From Trichopria drosophilae (lineage: Eukaryota; Arthropoda; Insecta; Hymenoptera; Diapriidae), in NCBI GenBank assembly GCA_030407085.1, contig CM059584.1:91520501-91584500 (forward strand): DNA of 64,000 nt. The letters are read 5' to 3'. The notes below the pieces were generated by a model, which worked only from the letters and a program-made list of their open reading frames with translations, ran no database searches and was not told the origin of the DNA. The position numbers and the translations under genes were made by a program. This document shows, in pieces, positions 1 through 9,237 of this stretch; the first letter of the stretch is position 1, and each line of letters starts with the position of its first letter.

Positions 1-1187
1 TGCCCATTGCAGATTTCCCGTCAAAAATGAAAAAACGTTGAGTAATTTATATTCTCGCTGATAATTTCTCTGTTAACGTTAAATTTTAAGTAGAAGACAC
101 ATCAACTGTGATAGTCGATACCTGTAACAGTATCTGAGATAATACAGTAAAGGTTGTGACCCTGAACACGTGCTACGAGTTTATCTAATCAGCATACAAG
201 GTCATTAAGAGTTTATTAATAACACGTAAACAGGTAAATTCCAAAATTGCACAGCTAAATTTTGGTATCCAACCAAGTGTAACTCTACTCTTACGGAAAA
301 CGTCGCTATTAACGAAATACATCTGTGCAAATTTTATTAAATCATACGGCGTAAAGGGTATTGTAGAGAGAAGACATCAAACTTTCCAACATGTTTCCTA
401 ATAGCGACATTGAAATGATAAGCATATGTTTACTACATGTAAACAAAAAATTTTCACACATAATGTATGTGGTAAAAGTCGAAGAGTCAAATGATCTTTA
501 CGTATTCTGGTTAAATCCTACACCCTGCACTTCATTTCCCATAAATAGGCCCATAAAATTAGAATATATGAAGAAAACTCTGATAAAACTGTAGTACTAG
601 TGAACGATAAACTTGGCTATATATGAAATCTGGAATGTATTGAATATTTACCTAATTAATTCATTTTACATAATGATGATAGACCATAAAATATGTCGGC
701 TCATAAATGGAACATCCTCAGCATCTACGAGTCCTATTTCTAATGCAACAGTAAAGAGATGATTCGTTTGGCAATTGCTCCAAAAAAGGAAACGGTTGTA
801 AATGATTTAAAGCGGTTATATGGAATGGGTTATCCTCATTGCATAACTGACTTTGATTGTACAAGTTCACATTACACGTTGGATGTAGATTAGGTTTTAA
901 TAAATGAATGATAAACTCTCAGGATGAAATAACGTTTTCTTGTAAATAAAGTAGGAATTCAACAAAATTCAAAAAAATAAAATTAGCCTAGTTATGTACG
1001 TTTCAAGACCAGCATGGTGCGGGTATATTTGAACACGCGAAGCTTAGTCATGAAATCATAAAAGTGAACAATGATCTAATTGAGTGATTCCATATGATAT
1101 TGCAAACATTATCAGCCTGTAAAGGGATTAATTACAATATCTGTAAGAAATGCTGTTGCAAAAATACATACAAACAAAATATTATAT
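1..1187. other. AT-rich intronic DNA without a recognisable gene
   Basis: This is AT-rich sequence with no ORF of convincing length or family resemblance. The short plus-strand ORF at 391-594 has no recognisable motif and looks like chance. By position it would lie in the RIM-BP intron downstream of the 26619-27023 exon, assuming that gene continues leftwards out of the window. Confidence 0.5.
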
Positions 1188-1310
1188 ATTGTCAATTTTT
1201 CCCGGAATGAATAAGTAAATATATAATTAAATAATTTCATTCTTTAGTTCCCTTTTCGCATAGCACTGTATTTAAATGGTCAACACTATGTAAAGTGCCA
1301 AATTCTATGT
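1188..1310 (+). repeat. Direct repeat A, left copy
   Basis: About 120 bp beginning ATTGTCAATTTTTCCCG is repeated nearly identically and in the same orientation at 2984-3106. The two copies bracket the R1-type RT fragment. Seen directly by comparing the two stretches. Confidence 0.85.
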
Positions 1311-1889
1311 TTTGACAATTTCCGAAAAAACGATTTTTCAAAAATATCTATTTTTATCTGTTTTGAGGTTAGAACAAATGTAAGGTGATGAGTGAATTCG
1401 TGTTTGGGAGATCAAAATATATACATCAGATAGCATAAAAAGTTCTGTAAGCATGCACCGAATTTTTATTTTAGACAAGTTTTAAAATCTTTTCCATCAA
1501 ATTAAGAGCTTCCGGACGCCATATTGGCGCGGCCATTTTGGATTTTGCAAATGCGCATTCGGCCTTCGAAAGTAGAGACCTTAAGCTGTAAAATGAACCC
1601 TCATTCGTATTTTTTCGTTGTTTTTAATTGTGGGCAGAGCAGTGTTCGGTTGACGTGTAATGTCCCATGTACAGATACATACATTTCATTAATTTAAAAT
1701 GGCTGAAATAAAATGTCGGATCATTTTTTCTGAAATGTACTCGGATTTTAATGCAATTCGTTAGTTCCAGACTTGCAATAGACGATACTGTTTTTGAAAT
1801 TTGTAGGGGCGTGCTTTGCCTTTGACTATTTCAAAGTTTCCCGATTCTCACCGCGAGGAGGTGGACGATTTTGAGAATCTTTTTTTTTT
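1311..1889. other. Non-coding intronic DNA
   Basis: No coding or structural feature that I can support is visible between repeat A and the CACACG microsatellite. Confidence 0.5.
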
Positions 1890-1958
1890 CACGCACACGC
1901 ACACGCACACGCACACGCACACGCACACGCACACGCACACATTTATATATATATATAT
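1890..1958 (+). repeat. CACACG hexanucleotide microsatellite followed by TA repeat
   Basis: About eight CACACG units run to 1940 and are followed by a short TA run. A related CACGCACACACACC stretch lies at about 2968-2982, on the other side of the R1 fragment. Confidence 0.9.
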
Positions 1959-1976
1959 TGTAAATTTCTCCCATCC

Positions 1977-2024
1977 ATCATACGTTTGTTACAAATTTAT
2001 TCACGAGTATTTAAAAAAAAAATA
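1977..2024 (+). repeat. Direct repeat B, left copy
   Basis: About 48 bp containing CATACGTTTGTTACAAATTT and ending in an A-run recurs in the same orientation at 3281-3325. Together with repeat A it shows that this small region has been duplicated around the RT fragment. Confidence 0.8.
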
Positions 2025-2955
2025 CGTATCTTCTTGGAAACATTTACCACATATCTTAAAGATGAATGCTTCCCGGTGCAATGGAAGCAACAAAGGTTGG
2101 TGCTGCTTTACAAGGGTTCTAAACCCTTGGACGAACAATCCGCTCGCCGACCACTTTGTATGCTGGACATTCTCAGGAAGCTGTACGTGCGGATAAAATA
2201 TGCCAGGCTCGAAGCAGCCATCGACAAAATTGGATTGGATCAGTTCGGCTTCAGGAAGCGTCGCTCAACCATTGATGCAGTCAACCGGGTGAAGACGGTC
2301 GGTGGTAGTCGGAATACCAAGCGAATATGTGCCATATTCTCGCTTGATATCAAGAACCCCTTTAACTCGGCCCGATGGGATTGCATCATGCTAGCCTTGG
2401 AAGAACTCAAGGTACCCATTTACCTTAGAAGGGTCATCTCTAGCTACCTGTCAGCCCGGACCCTGTTTTATGATACCGATAAAGGCAGGCGGTCCCACAA
2501 CATCACAGGAGGCGTGCCGCAGGGTTCGGTCCTGGGTCCCTTGCTCCGGAATGTCATGTTGACGGATTGCTCAAACAATCACTTCCAGAAGGGGTGACTA
2601 TGTTAGCCTTTGCCGAGGACGTTACACTTATCGTCGTCACAAAAACCATAGAGGAGGCTCAAGAACGCGGAGATGATGCTATTGAGGTGGTAGCTAGCTT
2701 GTTGAAAAACCACGGACTCTGCTTGGCGGCTGAGAAAACGGAGGCGGTGCTCATCTCTTATACTAAGAAGAGAATGTACGCTACCTTCACGGTCGAGGAT
2801 AAGGGGATCAGAACGAAGGACGCTATAAAATAGCTTGGTGTTATGCTCGACGCGCGATTGTCGTTCAAAGACCATCTGCAGTATGCAGGCACCAAAGCTC
2901 TAAAAGTGGCTCGCGTGCTGGGGTATATTATGCCCAATACAGGGGGACCAAAAAC
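2025..2955 (+). pseudogene. R1-clade LINE reverse transcriptase fragment
   Basis: This is the central part of a non-LTR retrotransposon RT, broken into two overlapping frames. The first frame holds the R1-like motifs FGFRKRRST, SLDIKNPFNSA (motif A region) and GGVPQGSVLGPL (motif B). The second, from about 2580, holds a motif C region reading FAEDV, where an active RT would have the F/YADD box. An in-frame stop follows near 2831, after which homology (LGVMLDARLSFKDHL) continues to about 2955. Endonuclease and ORF1 are absent. The changed catalytic box, frameshift and stop make it a dead fragment. Assignment to the R1 group rests on recalled family motifs. Confidence 0.8.
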
Positions 2956-2983
2956 AACACCGTCGATCACGCACACACACCAC

Positions 2984-3106
2984 ATTGTCAATTTTTCCCG
3001 CAATGAATAAGTAAATATATAATTAAATAATTTCATTCTTTAGTTCCCTTTCCGCATAACACTGTATTTAAATGGTCAACACTATGTAAAGTGCCAAATT
3101 CTATGT
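2984..3106 (+). repeat. Direct repeat A, right copy
   Basis: Near-identical copy of 1188-1310, lying directly after a CACACA-rich junction at the end of the R1 fragment. Confidence 0.85.
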
Positions 3107-3280
3107 GGTTAATCTTTTTCTACATAGTTAAAAGTATAATTTTGTTGACTGGAATAGCATTATGTTTCTAAATATCACGAATTTTAAAGATTACTCTGAT
3201 GAAACGACTTTACAAATTACGGTTACGCGCGGAAAACCTCTTTTTTATAAATATTCTAATCATATTTTTAAAAATCGGCC

Positions 3281-3325
3281 ATCATACGTTTGTTACAAAT
3301 TTATTCACGAGTATAAAAAAAAAAT
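3281..3325 (+). repeat. Direct repeat B, right copy
   Basis: Second copy of the 1977-2024 segment. The A-B spacing is about 670 bp in the left pair and about 175 bp in the right pair, so the duplicated blocks differ by an indel. Confidence 0.8.
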
Positions 3326-3507
3326 TTGTATACTACATTGACGTCTCTGGCTTAATTCTGCGTGCGCATACCTCCGGTTGCCTACTGAGCAGCAGTGAGT
3401 TAATTTTTTTAACACATATAAATGTAAATAATATACATAATTACTATTCGTATATTACGATACGTAACCAGAAAGTCGGATTTCCAGGCGGGCTTGATAG
3501 ATAAGGC

Positions 3508-3642
3508 CTAGGCGAAGCCGAGAATTATAAGAGAAAAATTAAATTTTGCCCAAAACAGAATGCAAATATCATGATAATATTTTTCAAAGCTCTTCAATAT
3601 TTCTTCCTCGTCAGAGGAATCTTCGGACGAGGAGTTTTCCAT
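3508..3642 (-). pseudogene. Short acidic N-terminal ORF, possible DNA-transposase remnant
   Basis: A 44-residue reading frame begins MENSSSEDSSDEEE and continues with an aromatic stretch. Serine/aspartate/glutamate-rich starts like this occur at the N-terminus of PIF/Harbinger-type and other DNA transposases, but no catalytic domain follows and I cannot define terminal repeats. It may simply be chance. I do not assign a family. Confidence 0.2.
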
Positions 3643-4094
3643 TTTTGAGGATTTGCACTTTGTATATAACGCAATTAAATCGATTTGCAAGAGACCGATG
3701 TTTTGAGGTTATGTTCAATTTTCGTCACCATAAACAAGGCACGAGAAATTCGTAGCCAGTCTCAGCGAGCGTTGGCAAAAGCAGGCCTCATAGTCCTTTA
3801 TTTCCGGAGCGAAATGCATAAGGGAAGTCCATAATTTCAGCTATGGGATACAGAAAATATTTTTTTTTTGTTTTTGATGGAGAGGGGAAATGTGTTGGGC
3901 ACCGTAGGGGGTTAAAGATGTCGGTTAAACCCCATGTGTCGGACCCCTTGCCCATGGTGTTCAGGGCAAGGTTTACCGACTAAAACCCTAACCTCTCTTG
4001 GCCCACACATGATCCACAAAAAGTTTCTTCGATATACATCCCTTCCGCTGCAGACTGCACCGGGCCATGTCGATGGTAATTGCAACCACTGCCT

Positions 4095-5246
4095 CTACCA
4101 TGGGTTAGTGGTTGCAGGTCTCGTGTGATCGAGCAGACGGAGAGGTCCCAGCAGCACTCCTTTCTGTATTCGGCCCGCAGTGGAATTTGCATGTTGTTGG
4201 CAGGCCGGAATGCTTTTGAGGTTTTCGAGAAAAGTTGGTCTTATTCGTCCTAGCAATCCAATTATTAGCACGACGAGCTTGATTTTGTATCCTCGATATA
4301 GCTTGCGGATCTCGAATAGGAGTTCCTGATATTTCAACCGTGTTTCATCCTATTTGCTGACGATGTTTGTCTGCTGGTGCAGAGAACTCGATGACGAAGA
4401 TAGATTTGTCATCGAAGTCAACAAGGACGATGTCAGGCTTATTGGCTGATATTTGCCTGATCGTCGGAAATGAGTAATTCCAGTATATTCGACTACGGAT
4501 TTAATATCAGTGGGGACGTACGGAAAAACTGGGGTTGCATCAATACCATAAGTGCTGCGAAGATGGTAATACAGCACTCGAAGAGCCGCATTGTGACGTT
4601 CGATGTATGCTGAAACTGCATACATTGGGCATGCTGTCAAAAGATGCATTAATGTTTCAGCATGACATCTACACAATCTACAAAGCGTACTCTGTACCGC
4701 CTGGTGTAAGATGTTCTGGCGATACGCTAAGGTATTGATGACCCCATCCTGGCACGCGAAGATAAAACCCTCGGTCTCGGATTTCAAGCCGGCTGATCTT
4801 AAGAAGGAGAAGGTCATCTCTGCCGACAAGCCAAGTTGTTGGACATTTCGAAAGAATTGTCCATGCAACGGCTTGTCGATATGCCTTCCCTCCAACATAC
4901 GGAGTTGTTCCTTCCGTATGTTAGCCCTGAGACGCACTGGGCACAGATTGATGACTGATTCAGCCTCCTGTGTACCACTACGTCCTACGTTGAAAACCAG
5001 ACCGAGATTTCGCGCCGCTCGTTCCGCCGCGTTGTACAAAAACGCCCCCTTCCCCTGAATTTCATGCTGATGTACTAGCATCATCAGGGGATCATCCGTT
5101 CGATTAATCACGTCGCAAGCTGTTTCGAGGACAAATCGGTCATACATACACTCCAGGCTTAAAAGGCCACGACCTTCCATATTTCCGGGCAAATACAGTC
5201 GTTCCACGGAAGATCTTGGATGCAAACTGCGTTGCATACAAATCAT
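4095..5246 (-). pseudogene. R4/Dong-like LINE C-terminal domain (CCHC plus restriction-like endonuclease)
   Basis: The 298-residue minus-strand frame carries a Cys-His cluster (CRLCRCHAETLMHLLTACP), the zinc-binding motif that precedes the RLE in R2/R4-type proteins. Immediately afterwards the frame is lost: the PD-(D/E)XK-like part (a KPDIVLVDF-type stretch, then KYQELLFEIRKLYRGYKIK) is split between this frame and the overlapping frame at 4095-4337. The frameshift lies near 4400, inside the nuclease, so the nuclease would be dead. The upstream part aligns in style with the thumb/linker of R4 proteins. Confidence 0.7.
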
Positions 5247-5752
5247 CTACCGTGTGCATCGGTCAAGACCCCTCGTCAACGTTCCACTTAAGTGCTCCAC
5301 ATAAATAAAGCACTGGTGAAACGGCCAACATATTCTTGGTTGCCACCTTATTTTTCCCGTTCAATTTTGATGACCAGATCTAACAGAGATGGCCGCGGTA
5401 TTTCTTAACACTTGTCGTTTTAGCAGTCTGCACATCCTGTATGTGCCTCTGAGGCACTCCCAGGTATGTGTAGGCTTCCTCGGCGCTAAGGTGGCGGATG
5501 ACACTTCCGTTGACGAGCTCCATATCGTTGTTAATGGAGTCTGATCTTCCTCTATGCAAATGAATGAATACCCACTAATCCAATCCGAATTCCATTAAAG
5601 CTAATGTTGATCGTCGTTTGTTTATTGTGAATGTGTCAAAGAAACATTTCTGCTGTTCCTGTGGTTCAGATGTACTAAAATCTGAAAGCGAAAGGTGGGT
5701 TTTTCAATGAAAAGAAAGTTTGATGTAATTTACTCCGTGTCCCATGTAATTG

Positions 5753-6378
5753 CTATATATTGGTGTTGAATGTGTGTCTTCTATAATAAACAAGTTCAAA
5801 ACTGTATTTTTGGGAAATATTCATTCGTTCAGAAAATAATATGGCGACGAAAACCTTAAATAATCTGGTGTCTGGTGGCAAAGACTTTTGCACGGTAGTG
5901 TATGTGAGGGCGATGTTCAGAGATCGGTATAAGTGATCCTCGCCGGATGCGTATAATTTAAGATCATCCATATAGAGTAAATGGGTGATCTTCTGTATAC
6001 GTTTACCAAGCGGCCAACACATGTAGCCTTGAGATTGTCGCAGAGCAACGAGTAGATACAATAGTGAGATGCAGAAGAGCAGAGAACTCAGAGAATCTCC
6101 CTGATAGACACCTCTTTGGAATTGTACCAGTCTAGACATGGTACTACGCTTCCCTGATGTCATAACAAATACGTTTTCCAAAGAGGCATTAAGTCTTCTA
6201 CACTTCTCACTATGTTTGGGTGGACATGGAGGCGTTTGAGCAACAAGCTTAAAAGGTCGTGCGATGTTGAGTCATACGCCTTTATGTAAACCAGCCAGGC
6301 TAGTGACGCTTGTACTGGACTGTGCCTGACAAACACAACTTTCGATAAGCAAGTTGTCCTCGCAGCCGCATAATCCAT
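5753..6378 (-). pseudogene. R4/Dong-like LINE reverse transcriptase core
   Basis: Two overlapping minus-strand frames give the RT palm. The segment at 6160-6378 has the motif A region (VYIKAYDSTSHDLLSLLL). The segment at 5753-6181 has motif B (RGVYQGDSLSSLLFCISLL) and motif C (LLYMDDLKLYASGEDHLYRS). The YMDD box is intact but the frame breaks between motifs A and B near 6170. The region 5247-5752, between this core and the C-terminal frame, carries further broken RT sequence. Confidence 0.75.
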
Positions 6379-6580
6379 TTTACAGCCTCGTAGTAGAAAC
6401 TATCCGTTGCCACACTGGTTTCACAGCTTTCGCAATATGTTCGTTCAATATGTCAGTGAACCATTTGTATAACGTATTGAGACACGTGATTGGTCTATGG
6501 TTTCTTGGATCAAACAAGTCTCCCGATTTTGGGATTAGTGTCGTACGACCCTCCACCAGCTAGTGCGGAATGAATTGGTC

Positions 6581-6769
6581 TCAATTTATATAAGAGGTGA
6601 ACATTCGGGCTAGGTGTTGATGGACAGAAGCGAACTTCTTCCACCAATAGTTGTTAATTCCATCCCAGTCCGGCGAGGAGAAGTTCCTCGCTTTTTGTAT
6701 GGCATTATTCACCTCTAATGCACTGACGGGTGGGCAATCTTCACTTGGTTGTGCGAGTTCGTCACACAA
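6581..6769 (-). pseudogene. R4/Dong-like LINE RT N-terminal motif block
   Basis: A 62-residue frame contains KARNFSSPDWDGINNYWWKKF, matching the motif 0 region (SPGPDGI..WWK) of R4-type RTs. It lies in the right order upstream of the RT core, in a different frame. Confidence 0.65.
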
Positions 6770-7099
6770 CTCGGTAAAGATTGCAGTACCTGCAGTGTAT
6801 GTATTAAGCCTAGATGTTTTCTCGTAGATGTTCCCTCAGAATTCTTCAACCGAGGCTATTGACGGAAACTCGTGAGGCTGCGATACGATGTTTGAAGAGG
6901 TTGGAAGGATTCGACCAAAATGTTGCATTTTGTCGAATTCAATCCTCCAGTCTTTGCACTCTTTTGGGCCTCCAACAAAACCCGAATTTTATCCGCCAAA
7001 CGTTGCTTGATGTTGATCAACTTCAGCTTGCTCAGTGCGTGACTTCAGGTTTTGTTGGCGCAAACTTCTTGACTTTAGCTGTAAATGAACGGCCAGATG

Positions 7100-7549
7100 T
7101 TAGCGGCCACGAGCGAGCTTCCGTGTCAGTCGAAGTTTGCCGTTCAATTGAGACATGCGTTTTGTAATCTGTCGACTCCTCGATTTCTGCGTCAAATTTT
7201 GAAGAGCCACCAGATCACTCGCAGGCTCAAAAGCGGCACAATTGACTTGCCACAGGTCGCAGTCATCCGGAAAAGCATCCACAAGTAGGCTATTTGCTCT
7301 ATCTATTTCTCGTTGTTTAGGCAAAATTTTCGTTGTCAAGTTTCGCATAAGCAAGGGTGTCGTGCTTTTATAATGTGTTGTTATTGCCCGCACATCCGGT
7401 ACCGGTTGACAGCTGGGTACAACGAAACCTATCCGCCTCAGATAGGCCACATAATTTCTCAGATGTTGTTGAGAAAATCGATCTGCTGTTCGGGATGCAA
7501 TACTGCATGTGGATAGCTTTCCTCGTAGCAGTAGCCTGAAACCCTCCAC
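7100..7549 (-). pseudogene. R4/Dong-like LINE N-terminal coding region
   Basis: A 149-residue frame (MEGFRLLLRGKLSTCSI...) lies directly upstream of the RT blocks. It is followed at 6800-7090 by broken coding sequence in other frames. It has no motif I can name and is assigned to the element by position and strand. The stretch 7550-7830 upstream would be its 5' leader. Confidence 0.45.
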
Positions 7550-7830
7550 CCACTGAAATCGTCCGTGGGCATTTGTGTGTCGTGATCCAGTGGTTGGGTG
7601 GTTAGCCCTACTCCCCGTTGTTATGCCTCTCTCGTTTGTCTCTTACCTCGCTATCAACTGGGGTTGTTTACCCAATCTCTAGCAAGGTTGCTAAGAGCCC
7701 ACCGGCTTTAATAAGCATACGTGGAGGTGAGAGCAGGCCATTTGGGAATATAGGCTAGGATGCAGCGTTTTGAATAGCCGCATTCCGTTCCGCATCACTT
7801 CCTTTGGGCTCAAGGATGTAAAATTACCTT

Positions 7831-8622
7831 CTATTGAACATCAGCTTAACACTACAAGGCACTAAAATCAATTACAATTGAATTTAATTCTTCACGCTCA
7901 AACTCGGTTTAATGTATTATTTCAAGCCATAAAATGTTTTATTTGACAAAGTAAAGTTGGTGCTATTCTATTTTTTTTATTATTCTTATTATTTTATGTG
8001 TGTTTTTTTTCTAGGATGAATATAATCTATTGAAATATTGTAATCACTCATGTTTTCTGGAAATTTATATATCCTAACAATATATGCATACAGTTTATAT
8101 TAAATGAAAACTTGTATTGGTTATTACTTTATTCGAACATTTTGATAAATCATTATTTCTAAATGAATATTTGAATTCCTCATGACGTTTATTTCGTTAC
8201 ACCGTCAATCACAAGAAATACAATACCAAAAATGAAATGGCACCAAATACTTTCTATTAACGCTTATCCGGTTTCGCAATCCTTTCGGGAAAACCTTTTT
8301 CATGTCTTTCAGAACACTATATATTTGAGTAATAATCGATTCTGAAATAACATTATTCGATCTATTTACGATTGTGTGATTTAAATCTTGGTCGATCTTG
8401 AATTCATTAATAGTTTAAATCCTTAATATAATGAAAATATACCGAGCTTTGTAATACATTCTGACAATATATTCAACATATTTCTAAAATAAAATAACTA
8501 ATCACATAATATTGCTGTGAAATCGCTTGTGAAATCGCAATATAGTAAAATTACTAGCAAATACTCATATCTCTCTGCATACCCATTTTTTCTTTCTCTT
8601 TAAACATTACCCGACAAATTGG
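7831..8622. other. AT-rich intronic DNA
   Basis: Very AT-rich stretch without ORFs, repeats or motifs that I can support. Confidence 0.5.
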
Positions 8623-8941
8623 AATACAAAGTTCAAGTACAAGTATAATTTGGAAAGAATAATTTAGTCGCAAATTAGTCACATTTCGAATTTTAGTCTC
8701 GCTGAATTGCAAACTGTTGTTAGACTTAGCATTATCATATCGGTCATTTGTTTCCTTATTACCGATATACTCCGGACATGATAGTAAAATGGAATTACAG
8801 TAAAAATAATCATTTTTATAATTTTCTCACAATGCTAAGTCTAACAATAGTTTGCAATTGAGTGAGACTAAAATTCGAAATCTGACTAATTTGCGAATAA
8901 ATTATTCTTTCCAAATTATACTTGCACTTGAACTTTGTATT
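8623..8941. mobile_element. Foldback MITE with 111-bp terminal inverted repeats
   Basis: 8623-8733 (beginning AATACAAAGTTCAAGT) is the reverse complement of 8831-8941 with only a handful of mismatches. A 97-bp spacer of unrelated sequence separates the arms. No ORF is present. This structure is a non-autonomous foldback/MITE-type element. The superfamily is not evident because no clear target duplication flanks it. Confidence 0.8.
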
Positions 8942-9237
8942 GTATCGGTACCGTTACAAAAATGTATTATCGCTCATTTGGTAGTTAGAACGAAAAGAAT
9001 CCAACATGGACTATGACGCGTAATACTACCGATCTCCCCTTGTATACCCCCCCCCCCCCAAACACCGGGCCTAGTACAAAATTTGGCAAAGAAGTACCGC
9101 ATGTCCCGTTTCGCTTAATACATAAAATCATTTTTCACCAATATATCCAAATTTATTTACATGAAAATATGCTGCCGCGTTGCGTGTTCCACAAACCGTA
9201 ATAATAAGTAATTCCTGCGCGTTCATTTAATAATTAC
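8942..9237. other. Intronic DNA with a 13-bp poly-C run
   Basis: The stretch holds a C-homopolymer at 9047-9059 and nothing else that I recognise. Confidence 0.5.

Larger units (their letters stand above)
3855..7830 (-). mobile_element. Degenerate R4/Dong-like non-LTR retrotransposon
   Basis: A near full-length LINE lies on the minus strand. From its 5' end (high coordinates) it has a leader of about 280 bp, an N-terminal coding part, RT, and a C-terminal CCHC plus restriction-like endonuclease (RLE) region. A 3' UTR runs to an A-rich tail near 3855-3870, seen as a T-run on the plus strand. The RT box LLYMDDLKLYAS and the RLE-type C-terminus are the R4/Dong/R2 style of LINE, which uses an RLE instead of an APE endonuclease. 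Numerous frameshifts and stops show that it is inactive. Exact ends are estimates; no target duplication was identified. Confidence 0.7.

Noticed and set aside
1816..2196. 126-residue plus-strand ORF over the CACACG repeat
   Set aside because: Its TH-repeat is the microsatellite, and the rest is an out-of-frame reading of the R1 fragment.
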